Shown in pieces: positions 49,001 to 60,400 of a stretch of 64,000 nt of DNA. Source of the stretch: Heterotrichella gracilis (lineage: Eukaryota > Sar > Xanthophyceae > Tribonematales > Xanthonemataceae). Below the pieces are notes generated by a model. It saw only the letters and a program-made list of their open reading frames with translations, had not been told where the DNA came from and did no database searches. The stretch covers positions 124,001 to 188,000 of the forward strand of contig JAULBX010025830.1 of the NCBI GenBank assembly GCA_032358255.1. The letters are read 5' to 3'. Position numbers and translations under genes: made by a program. Every line of letters begins with the position of its first letter. Within the stretch, counting starts at the first letter, position 1.

Positions 49001-50457
49001 AACCGGGAAAATGGAGGGGGGGGAGGGCGGCGGCCATGGCAGATTAACCATTTTCACGTGTGGCATGATTCCCCGTGTTTTGAAGGGAGTGAATAAGAAT
49101 TATAAGGAAAACCATAAAGATACAATAAAAAAGAAGGGGCGAATGTAGAATGACAAACTGTGCGACTGAAAGGAGTCTTTTGGCGCAGATGATCTTCATC
49201 CAGAGCAATTGCAACCCCGAGGCGCCCCGCACCAAGGTGGTGAAGCAGCTCATTGCCGAGAGCACCAGCGTCCCCGTGCACTCCTACGGGCACTGCCTGC
49301 AGAACATGCCGGAGGGTCTGCCGCACGACATTGAGGTGAAGGCCGACAAGATGGGCCAGTACAAGTTCTGCATCACCATGGAGAACAGCAATGTGGAGGA
49401 CTATGTCACGGAAAAGGTGAGGAGAGGTGGTGATGGTATTGCAATAAACAGAGACAAACATCAGAAACTGTGGAGGAGGGAATCGCGGATACATCTACAG
49501 CATAAACAACAATGACACTTTTTCTAGACATCCCCGCTCCCCCCGCGGTGTGGCATGCGTTCATGGTGGGCTGCGTCCCTATCTGCTATTGCGCCATGTA
49601 GATAAAGAGCCACGTGCCCGCGCTATCCTTCACTTGGCATGTAAATCATTAATGGGTCTTGCATTTAAATTTGGACAGCACAATCGTGACGATCCAAAAC
49701 ATATTTTGTAAACTGAAACCCACCATTACCCGCAGGTGTGGCACGCGCTCATGGCGGGCTGCGTGCCCATCTACTACGGCGCCAAGGAGATTGAGAGCCA
49801 CGTGCCCGACCCCCTTGCAGTCATCAACTACCACGAGATTGAGGACGTGCCCACCCTCATCCGCCTGGTGGAGCACCTGGCCTCCAACCGCACAGCCTAC
49901 GAGGAGCGGCTGGCGTGGAAGGGCAAGCCGGAGCATGAGCTGCAGGTAACTGAATATAAAGTAGAGCAAATGCCTGTACAGTAAATCAAATGCAAGGTAA
50001 ACAGGCGTGCTTGATAACGCTAGGTGTTTTAGGCATCAACGCGTTTAAACAACCCTCTCCGATTTTCTACAAATCGGAGAGGGTTAATAGTGGACATCAA
50101 AGGGTACAGCGACGTATAGTTGCAGGGCTTGTCATGGATGCAAAGAGACCATGATTAAATGCCAATTAGGGAGGTAAGTATATTCAGCTAATCATAATAG
50201 TCGTAGGTGTTTGGCATACTCTGCTTATGTTGCAAAACGGAACACCCCCCTTGCTGTAGGCCTCCTACGTCAACCTTGTGGAGTATGACAGGCTGGGCCA
50301 CACCAAGTGCAGACTGTGCGAGCTGCTCATGGAGTGGAGGATCAGGGACGGGTATGCGGCGGCAAGGAACGGGAGCGGCGGGGGCGGTGTGGGTAGTGCG
50401 CGCAGGCGACTGCAGGAGCCACGGCCACACAGGGCAAAGCTGCGCGTGGTAGTGTGA
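46038..50457 (+). CDS. GT10 alpha-1,3-fucosyltransferase A, Golgi type II
   Basis: Eight exons (46038-46335, 46739-46979, 47229-47383, 47683-47759, 48594-48779, 49189-49416, 49736-49945, 50260-50457) join in phase to 530 aa. A signal anchor near residues 30-55 (HLAVVNTAACCLLLCHLSLS) gives type II topology, followed by a basic, Gly-rich stem. The GT10 donor motif is intact: KFCITMENSNVEDYVTEK, then VWHALMAGCVPIYYGA. MTYR before it is the upstream conserved box. The C-terminal KCRLC is the CxxC seen in plant FucTs. It should move fucose from GDP-fucose onto glycans, probably N-glycans, in the Golgi. Tandem partner: 57442-60689. A TGTAA at 51150-51154 may end the transcript. Confidence 0.92.
46336..46412 (+). 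repeat. two echoes of the fucosyltransferase A exon 1 donor
   Basis: ACCAGGTAGGTCAC at the exon 1 end recurs near 46370 (ACCAGGGAGGTCAC) and 46405 (ACCAGGTAGGTCAC). The copies are separated by CAAACCCTAAACCCTAAT-type tracts. The last copy is still a usable donor. Confidence 0.9.
47219..47248 (+). promoter_or_regulatory. hairpin over the fucosyltransferase A exon 3 acceptor
   Basis: CGGCATGCAGGA and TCCTGCATGCCG are perfect inverted arms of 12 bases around a six-base loop. The acceptor AG (47227-47228) lies within the 5' arm, so folding would hide it from the spliceosome. Confidence 0.6.
47810..47960 (+). repeat. two echoes of fucosyltransferase A exon 4
   Basis: TACTGCGGCACCCCGCCCAA to CAGCACCAGGTGAGGGGCCA (about 47816-47872) copies the second half of exon 47683-47759 plus donor. 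A shorter copy starts near 47921. TTTAGAG and TTTAGG tracts precede each. Confidence 0.93.
48147..48545 (+). repeat. four tandem echoes of fucosyltransferase A exon 5 start
   Basis: GTGATCATGTCCATGGAATC starts at 48157, 48212, 48336 and 48459 before the true exon at 48594. The unit is about 125 bases except for the first, which is cut short. Every copy has its own CTGCAG or GTGCAG acceptor. The three long copies run to a TAA where the exon reads TAC. Confidence 0.97.
48905..48990 (+). repeat. echo of fucosyltransferase A exon 5 end
   Basis: GCGACATCCACAGGGAGGTG and AAAGTACCCGTGGGATC plus the donor GCGGTGAGGGGAGGGG copy the second half of exon 48594-48779 into the following intron. Confidence 0.93.
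49545..49635 (+). repeat. decayed echo of fucosyltransferase A exon 7
   Basis: GTGTGGCATGCGTTCATGGT and AAAGAGCCACGTGCCCGCGC match the start of exon 49736-49945. The copy has an in-frame TAG and no donor. Confidence 0.9.
50051..50085 (+). repeat. perfect 15-bp hairpin in a fucosyltransferase A intron
   Basis: AACCCTCTCCGATTT and AAATCGGAGAGGGTT flank a five-base loop in the last intron. The function is unknown. Confidence 0.8.
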
Positions 50458-51726
50458 TCTTTGCATGGAGTGAGTGATCAAATTGGCCGCCCCTGCTTGA
50501 GGGCATTTTGGGTGAGGCGGCTGCAAGGAATGGGAATTTGGAGAAGCTACCTAGGGGCAGGGGGCCTACGAATAGGACTATTGTCCTTCAGTAGAATAGT
50601 TTTATTTTAGTCTTCCTGGTAAGCGGCTACACAAGCCGCAGCTACCCAGCGGCATGCTTGTCAATCGCATTGATGATCCTGGTTGCTGACCTCTGAACCC
50701 CATAAACCTCCTGGCCAGGGCTAGGGTTAAAGGCTAGGGGTTAGGGTCACGCCACCCCACGTTCCTGTTGGCTGGCAGGGGGAACGCCAAGCGCCTCGTC
50801 GCCCATGAGACAGAATTTTGTCCAGGCATGTGGGAAGGCGTGTGCCCGTTGCGGTATCTGGGATTGCCTACGCCCTGCTTTAGGGTTACATGTGCCCCTG
50901 CCACTGTGCATTCCAGGTTTATTCACAACTAATGACAACTGCTTAGTTTATCTGTTCACAAGGTGTGCTTTGAGGACGAGCTCCAGCCTAGCCTAGCAAG
51001 TTTGCCTTAGGCTTGGTTACCATAGGTGCATGGCTACCGTAGGTGCATGGCTTGGTAGGTGCATGGCTTAATAAGCATGGCATAATATGCAACCTACCAA
51101 GACTTGCAACGGGAGAGAGTGGCGAGGACAGCCCTTGATCCGGACGTTGGTTGTAATGCTTTGCAATCCATACTCAGTCTGTGCACATTTGCCACATTGT
51201 GGCAATTGCTAAATTAAATGCATAAGTCACTCATAGTATGGACAATGCCATCATGGCCGGGCCACCCATGCATGATCATATCATGATTACATTTGCATGC
51301 TTTGGTGGGTCACCATCTCAAAAGTGCATTTGGCAAGGGCTTTGCTAAAGTATCATTCACGATTTTTCAACGACTTGGAAGTTACATTATATTTGCAATC
51401 ATTATGCAGCCGTGCCAATCCACGCCGCGTGGGGCCCAACCTGATCCTGTCTGGTGGGTTGAGTTGGGCTGCCCGGTCACTGATACTCCATCAGTGTGCT
51501 CAGCAAGTGTAACACTGTGCTCTGAGCCAGAAACTTGAACACAGTATCAGCGCTGTCGTGATGATACTACCTAATCGGTACCTATTCCACCAAATGTGGT
51601 GTTGGCACATTAAACAACAGAAGCTACTACCACTGAAATACTTCCGCAGGAATCAGCCTAACCGGCTGCACCTCAATCACCCGAACTCTATAACCCCAAA
51701 GTTAAACACTTTTGCTGCACATAATT

Positions 51727-51873
51727 ATAGGCTGAAAGACTTCCCAGAAACTCAGTGACCATACAAAGCATACACTACACAGTCTCCGAGGCACTGCCGG
51801 GCTGGGCTTAACTCTGTAGTGTATGCTTTGTATAGTCACTGTCAGTGAGTTGTTGAGAAGTCTTTCAGCCTAT
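51727..51873. repeat. long imperfect foldback (hairpin) element
   Basis: The left arm starts ATAGGCTGAAAGACTTC at 51727. The right arm (51814-51873) is its reverse complement over about 55 bases, with a few mismatches and one six-base insertion. The spacer is about 32-35 bases. It could be a MITE-like foldback or a small-RNA precursor; nothing in the sequence decides between them. Confidence 0.8.
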
Positions 51874-52125
51874 GTGGGCCACAATCGTCTCTGCCCTAAT
51901 GCACAGCGCCAGAATCATTCCACATATTGTCTTCACCACAGCGACTCACCATTCCACAAACTGGACAAACTTCTGATCATGAGGTAGTGTTCACATCCCC
52001 CAGACACCCCAACAGCAGCGTCAACCCCATGCACCACCTCACAGCAACGCCACAGCGCCTGCAATCACCCCTGATGCCATGCCAACTGGACCACGCTTGT
52101 GCATTCGCCGCTGGGTTGAATGGAG

Positions 52126-52485
52126 TCACCGCCACCTGGCACCACACCAGCTCACCACCTGGCAGCACACCAGCGGCGCCATGGCCAGGTTGGCCCACGC
52201 CCTGGACCCGCCCTGTGCCCGCGCCAGGTGCATGTGGTGTCGCTCGAGCCCCGCAAACCGCGCGCCTGCATGGCCACCGCAATTGCTGCGCTGCGCTGCA
52301 TGAGGTTGCTCAGGAGCTTGCTGCCCAGCTGGAGCACCACCTGGGGGTGGGGGGTGGGGATAGGCAGGGGTGAGATTTGTGTTCATAGAAAAAGGGAAGG
52401 TGGCAAGGGATGGCGTGGACATTGGCGGCGCTGCGCTGCATGAGGTTGCTCAGGAGCATGCTGCCCAGCTGGAGCACCACCTGGT
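52126..52485 (-). pseudogene. relic exon, possibly EcfT/ABCI12-like, with one echo
   Basis: The minus strand reads VVLQLGSKLLSNLMQRSAAI and then AVAMQARGLRG. That pattern resembles the AMxARGF/LRG region of EcfT-type energy-coupling transporter proteins such as plastid ABCI12. The following ERHHMHLARAQGG lies in another frame, so the reading is broken by a one-base shift or an unseen splice. A partial copy (about 52425-52485; LQLGSMLLSNLMQRSAA) precedes it in an echo-like arrangement. I find no other exons of such a gene here. The family call is tentative. Confidence 0.35.
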
Positions 52486-53612
52486 GACGGGGGAGCAAGG
52501 GGGGTGATGCCATTTTAGAAACGGGAAGCGCCGTGGAGTACGTGTGGTCATCGTTGCGAACGTAACCTCTACAGTGGCTTTGCATTGGTGGGCTGACAGT
52601 GCAGGATGAGGTGTGGTGGCCAGAGCCATGCAGGCTGAAACCTGTCCGACAACGCATGCCTGATGGGTCAACGGATGGCATGCCACATGTGGCTATGCAC
52701 GCATAACCCTATGACGATCACAACTGACTTGAGCAGTGCATCATACCCAAAGTGGGAGGCAGCAAGCCACATCTCTATATCCCGTCTTCACACCTTGCCA
52801 TCAATCTATTGGCTTTGCTGCAAAAGTTGCTGCAAAGCTGCATTGAGGGTCTCACATCCATGGCAGCTTAAATCTTCCTCATCCATGGCATCTGTAATCA
52901 CCAGGGGAGTGGAACAAGGCATGGGAGAATGGGAAGCTTGCAGTAAGAGTGTAAAGCACTTCCACACACTTCAAATCAGTCAAGACAGTTCCTTCCACCC
53001 TCCACTTACCTTCCAGCGGACCCCGAACATCACATACAACATGATAAAATATCCGGTAGACATAAAGAAGATTCCTTTAACAACAAACAAGGTGTTTCTA
53101 ACCTACTCGGGCTGGTGCTGAACTGCAGACCCCAGCTTGACAAAAAAAGGTGCCTTTCTGGAACTGCTTTTCCAACTAAAAGGGGTGTTTGTTTCGTTCG
53201 TTCTTATGCATCACTGTGGGTTTTGGCAGCGTTCATAGAAATTCGGGCACGGCATCTATGGACGTGGGGTGCCTTGTGGGCAGCACTAATATGTTGGCAC
53301 AATGCATGCATGCATAACCCATGCCGTGGCACGAACGTGGCTACCCTAAGGTAGGTTCAGTGGCTAGCACTACTTCTTGCACCGTTTGGCTCCTGCTTCA
53401 GCAAACGTTGTAAGCCGTGCCTGGAGATACAATCCCTCCCTCGGGGTGTTGCGAGGTTTCACCTCGTGCACTGGAACACGGTAGAGCGTTTACATAAGCA
53501 GGTGCCGTGCAGGTCCCCTCCGCATGGCGTTTTTGTAGAGCCCCGAGTAGAGGGTGAGCGTAGGGTCTGCTAAAACGCCTGTCGACACGCTGTCGCCGGC
53601 CTTGCAAAACGC

Positions 53613-53620
53613 TATATAAA
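53613..53620 (+). promoter_or_regulatory. TATA box of SDR2
   Basis: TATATAAA lies 153 bases before the ATG at 53773, the same spacing as in SDR1. The preceding block (about 53580-53612) is conserved with the SDR1 promoter. Confidence 0.8.
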
Positions 53621-53772
53621 GGGAGGCACTCGACACTTTTACAAACTCCACCCACCGCTCTACTTTGGCACCCACTTTTGACGACTCTCTCTGAACCCCT
53701 ACCCCTTGTGCTCGCAAGCTTTTTCAACAGTACCCTTCCTTTCAATCTCAACAAGCCCACCACAACACAGCG

Positions 53773-55474
53773 ATGGTGTCAAGCACAATTTCAGGCAAGA
53801 CCGTCATCGTCACTGGGGCCAACCGTGGCATAGGGCTAGCGGTAAGTCTTGTGGCATGTTTTGGCATCGGTGGCATCTGTTGCACCCACCTGCAACTTCG
53901 CTCATGGACAGGTTTGATACTACCTTTATGTTTAGCACTCTTAATATGTCACTTGTGGGTAGAGCTCGACAAGACTTGCCAGTGTCCTGCATAAACTGAC
54001 ATCATGTCTGTGACATGCCCTCAAACCGTAGATCCTAATCGCTTAAACCCTACAGCAGTACTAGTCTGTCCATGTTCTCAAACGTTCCTTGCTTGCCTGC
54101 AGTTGGTCCAAGAGCTCCTTGCCAATGACAACACAGTCTACGCAGCGGTGCGCACCCCTGACAACGCCGCAGCCCTCAACGAGCTGGCTTCCAGCAGCCA
54201 TGGCAAGCTGGTGGTGACCCAGGTGGACGTGGGCTCTGAGGAATCTGTCCAGGCATGGGCGCAGAAGCTCAAGGAATTGGCCGTTGAACACATAGATGTA
54301 AGTGATGCGAATTTAGGCGTTGGGTGCTGCGCCATGTGCTTGCAGCTTGTACATCATGATCAGTAGATAGTCAGCTCATAATGAGCATTCGCACGATATG
54401 TTCTCGAAGAATAACCTTTACTGCTTGCATTCAGCTGCAAGCAAAGCATCTGCATTATCCGCATGCATGCAGCTGCGCACTCAAACCTGCCTGCATATAA
54501 ACATAGGTCCTTAGAGAAGAAATGCAATTTGGTTCATTGCTGACTACTAGGTTATGCAGATAATATGGGTAGTGCCTTGGTGTGTCATTAGGTTTTGTGG
54601 CTTCCTGTCTGATCACGTCAGCACAAGTCCAGTCAAATGTGTGTGCATACGCAGAGTCACTCACAGCAGTATTACTAATCACTTGTTCAACTACTAACCT
54701 TACTTTTGCCTACCCAGGTGGTGATCAACAACGCTGGCGTCCTAGTCGAGGGCTTCACAAAATCCTTCGACACCATTGAGGTGGATGACTTCCTGTCCTC
54801 CTTCAAGGTCAACACCCTTGGGGCATTTGTGGTCACCCGGGAACTGCACCGCGCTGGCATCATAGGCCAGCCAGGAACCATCATCCTCAACGTCTCCACC
54901 CTCCTTGCTTCAATCTCGGACAATGACTACAACAAGTTTGGGTAAGTCACCCCTTCACATTTCCCATCAGAATAATCGTCGTGATGCCCGCATTGTTGGC
55001 ACCCAATTTGGCAACCCTGGGATGGCAGCCAGTCCCCAAGGCAGCATTGGTTTTCTCACAACGTTGTGCAAACATGCTGATTGCAGTAACTACATGCGCA
55101 TGTATGGGGCAAGTTTTATTTTTGTCAACAGCAAAACATTCAGCTCCCCATGTGGGGGAAATTGTGCCCAATTTGCAATTTTTTGCCCACTTTATTGACT
55201 CCTTTTCCCTCCCCGCAGGATCATCGCCTACCGTTCCTCCAAGACTGCCCTCAACATGCTCAACAAGCATGTGGCCCTAGCCCTAGCCAAGGACAGCATC
55301 ACCTCCATCGTGGTCAGCCCAGGCTATGTGAAGACAGACATGTCGGGCAACCCTGACGATGGAATTGAGCCCGAAGAGTCTGCCAAGGGACTGCTGGCAC
55401 TGGTGGCCAGGGGGGCAGAGGAGCTTACACATGACGTGCTGTACAGCTATGATGGCACTACCTTTGCGTGGTAG
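53773..55474 (+). CDS. short-chain dehydrogenase/reductase (SDR2), complete
   Basis: Four exons (53773-53841, 54103-54297, 54718-54941, 55219-55474) join in phase to 247 aa, the usual classical-SDR length. The Rossmann motif TGANRGIG, the NNAG motif, the catalytic Ser in NVST and the active-site YRSSK are all present, so it should be an active NAD(P)-dependent oxidoreductase. Carbonyl-reductase-like SDRs are the closest group. No signal peptide is seen. It sits between two GT10 genes on the same strand, and its close paralog SDR1 lies 53 kb away in inverted orientation. A TGTAA at 56156-56160 is a likely poly(A) signal about 680 bases downstream. Confidence 0.93.
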
Positions 55475-57441
55475 ACGAATGTTTCTTCTCTTTTTGGCTC
55501 AGCTGATGCTAGGTAGCCAGCGCTGTGGTCATAATCAGATATGCTTGGCGTTGCAGTGTGCGCCCAGTCCTAATCGGTTTGAATCGTACTTTGGGACAAA
55601 AAGACACCAAAACTTGCAATTGCTTGCAATTGCATTTGCACTGCAGCACATATGTTTCCTCGACACACAGCCCTACAGTTGAGTTGTTTTAGTTTTCTCA
55701 AGTAATTACAGGTTATATGTACAGTCCTATTGTACATTGCGTTTCATTCTTTTCCTGCGCACTACATGGCTCCTTAGCGTGGGGTGACCATTCCAGCTTG
55801 TTAAACCGATGTTACATTAGTGTCGCAGGACATGATCGAGATCAATATAATCAGTTGAATCATCGTGAGGCAACTGGACTTTCAGTGTTTGCTGATAGTC
55901 CATTATTTCAGGCATTGCCAAGTCATTGCACATGCTTGCACTATTAGGTTCACATGGCATTTTGTAGCAGTGGGCCACTGTTGTGCGTTATGTGCAAACA
56001 TAATTGTATATACATAATGAACATTCTTTATTTTCCTAGTCAGCTGCATTTACGGCAGCAGTACATCCAGATTAGCAGTGAGCCTTGCACAAGCGTGCTA
56101 ACAAGCGTTGTTTACCCTTTACACACCACCCATGCGCAGCATTATGTTTGTGTGCTGTAACTACTGTGTCCAAATTTATTCACTCAAAGTATGTAACCTA
56201 CTTTAATTCCAGTACAACGCGCTGGCTATCACTTTGAGTGATGCCCTCTGATACTCAGTCTGGGCTGCCACCAGTGTCAGTGCAGTCATTGTGACCCAAA
56301 CAAGTGGTTTGCATAACAAAAGCCTCTCTTATGTGGTCTTTTCATAGATATTGAATTTCAACTGAGTACCAAATTGGTGCATTTGTTATTTTTCATCCGC
56401 TGGCTATGTGCTGAGAGAGCCATTTAAGATTTCAGCAACAATAGCCTAGGGAGTATCCCCCGCGGCTCACAAAGCCAAGGGCGCCAGCCTTCATTTGAAC
56501 AGGAACAACTACATCTTCCCATACTGCTGGAATGGGCTCCCCAATCTATCGCTCTCAAGAAGTGCCTGTGGAACCGATGGCTATCTCTCTAGCCAGTGCA
56601 TGCTTGTAGGGTATTAGGGTTTGAAGCTTACGGTTCAACCCTGGCGTGCCTGTGCCACACTTGCTGCTGGAACGTTGGGACAGACACAACACACTTTGTT
56701 GGCTTGTTTAGCATTCCGAACACACTTTTGACCCAAATATATGCTGCTTTAAAGTCAGTATGTGGTCGTTCATATACGCGATGAATACGTAGAGGATGCC
56801 TAGCCGGTATTTGAAAGCAAGCATGTCGAATGTTCCACTGCTTAGACTAAACCTGCTCTGCCTTGGCGAGTCGGAGTCATATTTTTATCCATTTGGTGCT
56901 CAAGGTAGTGTCGTTGTCAGCTGAATACCCGTTCGTATTGTCGCCCAATGACCTGATGGCATCAATGTGACACAGACGTACCTAGTAGAGCCTTTGTGTT
57001 GGGGTGGAGGGTCGCTGCTTGTTACTATACTTTTGTTGCAGCTATTCACGCCTATAACATGTGGTCGGTTTTGTGAACTGCTGCTGGCACCAAGCCCGTT
57101 CACTCACATGCGTCTCAGCGCTATATGCATGCATGCATTCTTGCACAGCATGGCACGCCACTTATGCCAAACCATACTCGCCTTGATACTTTAACCACGC
57201 GTGCATAGTCTTTTACGCCAGCCCATCTCTTTGCTGCTGCATCCTATGCCAGCACATTCAAAACCCTTCAAGGGTTTCTGGCCAGCAGCACCGCCCAACT
57301 TGGGTAGGACGTAGCAGGTGGCATCTACCACAGAGACCACGCCCAGGGGTTACCGCTACCTCTTGCAAAACCCTCAAGGGCTTCTGGCCAGCACCGGCCC
57401 ACGATGGTTTGACATAGCCCCTGGTACCTCCCTCAGCGGTT
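55475..57441. other. intergenic: SDR2 3' UTR and fucosyltransferase B upstream region
   Basis: There is an AT-richer 3' UTR up to about 56.2 kb. A 35-base direct duplication (AAAACCCT.CAAGGG.TTCTGGCCAGCA) at about 57259-57300 and 57365-57400 precedes fucosyltransferase B. No gene is seen. Confidence 0.55.
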
Positions 57442-60400
57442 ATGGCAGTCATAACCCACCTTCTCGTATTATTACTGTCCGTCCACCTCCTAGCCAGCCA
57501 CCTCCAGGCAGCGCCTCAAACCCAACATGGGCGGGGCAATTCTACCAACAGCAGCAGAACCCTACAGGGTGTACAACGCCGATCATCACTAAGGCACCGC
57601 CACCTAGCAAGCTTCCACGGGCTCCGGCCCACACACACTGAGCACCACCAGCAGGTTGGTGGTGGTGGTGGCGGAGGCGGTGGGATCAGTACAGGCGGCG
57701 GCGGTGGTGGTGATGGCGGCAGCAACGGTAGAGGTGATGGTGGTGGTGGGCAGAGTACAGGGGGTGGCGTGCGTCGATTAGCTCTCGATGAGCAGCCGTG
57801 GAGGGACCGATTTGTATGGCCAGATGATCTGGACTGGAGAGACAGGTGGGTGACATGCATTGCTGCTGGATCACCTGCAGTGATTTAGAATCATCTATGT
57901 AGTGATTTGCATTGTACTATGAGGATTTGCAGTGATCTGGAGTGAAATGGACTGGAGCGTCGAGTTGGTGGCAAGCATCGTCTGTGAACCATCTTTACAA
58001 CAACTTGACAATCGCGGTGTGCATGGCGCATCTAAATATAAGGGCAACATAGGGCAACTAAAAGGGCATCTCTGAATAAAGGGCAATCCACCGCTTGCCT
58101 GCAGGACTGCCGTGCGTGATGCTGCCTTCAGGCGTGAGGTGGTGGTGGGTGTGATGACGGGGGACTACTTTGGGGGGGTGGCGGGGGAGCACCAGGGGTG
58201 CGAGCTGGCGGGGCGGCCATTGCAGTGCCGCTTCACTGAAGACAGAAGCGCGTTTGCAGGTGGGGTAGGGGAGTTTGTGGCTTCACTAATGGCTTGACTT
58301 GTTCAGGCTTCAGGGGTAAGGGCTTGTCGTTGCACTGCAGGTTGAAGCATGTTTGCAGGTATGGTGCAAGTCATGTGGCGATGGCCGCACATGCCACATG
58401 AACATTCGGCGCGCTACCCATCTTTCTACCCTTGCTCCAGTGCCCATGCTACCAACGCGCCATGGTACCACGCACCCCACTCTGAAACCTGCCAGGTTTC
58501 AGCCAGATTCAGAATATTTATTATCAACCCAAAAAAATTTCCCTTTTAGTTCGATTTCCGACAAAACCCCGCCATGCCTCCTCCCATGGCGTGGTCACAC
58601 TCTAACGGCTCTTATTTACCCCCTTGTAGGCGCCGACGCGCTGTGGTACCACGCCCCCGACTTCTGTGGCACTGAGGTGGTGCAGCAGGGCAACGTCATA
58701 GACCTGGGGGCAAGGGTGCAGGAGGGGGAGAAGCCTGTGGTGCACTTCAAGGGACAGCACCAGGTGGGGGTGGGGTGGGGTGGGGTGGGTGGGTGTTGTG
58801 CTCGAAGGGATCTGGTGCGCAGGGGGCAAAAACATCTGACTGAGTGTTAAAACAAGAATGGCGGTGAATTGGTGATCGCTCGGCCAACCCGCGCAAGTGC
58901 TGTTGCGGGCCCCTTGCAGGCCGCACCCCATATCGCATCACCTCCCATGCCACGCTACCTGTCTGTTCTCCCCTTCCCCGCACACCCCCTGCAGATCATC
59001 ATGTCTTTGGAGTCAGCAGAAATCCTAAACCCTAATCCCCCTCCCCATCCTGCTCCCCATCCATCCCCTGCCCTTTCTCCCCCTGCAGATCATCATGTCT
59101 ATGGAATCAGCAGGAACCCTAAACCCTAAAGCCCCCTCCCCATCCATCCCTTCCTCTTTCCCCACACTACAGGTCATCATGTCAATGGAGTCAGCAGAAA
59201 CCGTGCCCTGCCTTGAAAACGAGGAGTACATGCGCCAGTTTGACATCACAATGACCTACCGGAGGGACTCCACCATACCCTCGCCCTACTTCACCGCAGC
59301 CACCCACAGAGCCATCATGCGCCCACCCAGGGTGGATTTCGAGGACAAGAAGGACGCAGTGCGTGTGCATCGTCAACAGTGGCACATTGGAGGACAAGAG
59401 GGAGTTGGTGGTGACTGAACTTGCGGAATCCTTGCCTGCCATGGAACAACCGCCATCATGCGCCATATCATGCGGCTGACCAATCCCCATCTGTATCCAA
59501 TCCAAGTGCTGATCATTGCCTGTTGATCATTTCCCACAGATCATCTTCCTGCAATCCAACTGCCTGCCCTGGAACAACCGCACCGCCATCGTGCGTCAGC
59601 TCATGCAGCTAAGCACCAGCATCCCCGTGGACTCGTTTGGGATATGCCTGCACAACACTGGGGATCGCAACATCTCATCGGACCACGAGGACAAGCTTGA
59701 GGCGATGAGCAACTACAAGTTTTGCATCGCCATGGAGAATGGCAATCTGGAGGAATATGTCACGGAAAAGGTGAGGGGAGCGGATGGCACAGCTGTTCAA
59801 CATCTTACACATGCCAAAACGCCCTTTTGTCAGCCTATAATTTATTTCAAAGTGGCATCCCGCCATGCTGCCTGTCTTGTGCTCCCCCACAGGTGTGGGA
59901 TGCACTCGTGACCAGCTGCCTGCCCTTCTACTACAACACCCCTGACATTGAGACCCACTTCTATGAACAAGAACTACAGATGGAAACAACCAATTGCAAT
60001 GCAGCTTAGATTAGCCCACCTCATGACCAAGCTTTGTAAACTAGCATCTTTCTCGCCAACATCCCCGCAGGTGTGGGATGCGCTCATGGCGGGCTGCCTG
60101 CCCATCTACTACGGCGCACCCGACATCGAGACCCACCTGCCGCACCCCTCAGCAGTGATTAACTTCCACCATATCATGGACGTCCCCGCGCTCATCAGCC
60201 TCCTCACCCACCTGGCGGCCAATCGTAGCGCCTACGAGGAGCACATGGCGTGGCGCACATGGCCCGAGCACAGACTGCAGCACTCCTACCGCCAGCAGCT
60301 AAAGACCATGCAGGTGTGTGGGGTGTTGGGTTGGGTCAGGACTAACCAGTCCCTGCTAAATTGTTTGGGATTGCTGCAGGATCAGGGTCACTAGTAGTTC

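Larger units (their letters stand above)
50458..53772. other. 3.3-kb intergenic region with foldback and relic exon
   Basis: This contains the fucosyltransferase A 3' flank, the foldback at 51727-51873, the relic exon near 52.1-52.5 kb and the SDR2 promoter. No intact gene is seen. Confidence 0.6.

Noticed and set aside
57318-57641. An upstream start for fucosyltransferase B at 57318
   Set aside because: It begins with GTG and is in another frame; the ATG at 57442 gives a signal anchor in the correct frame.
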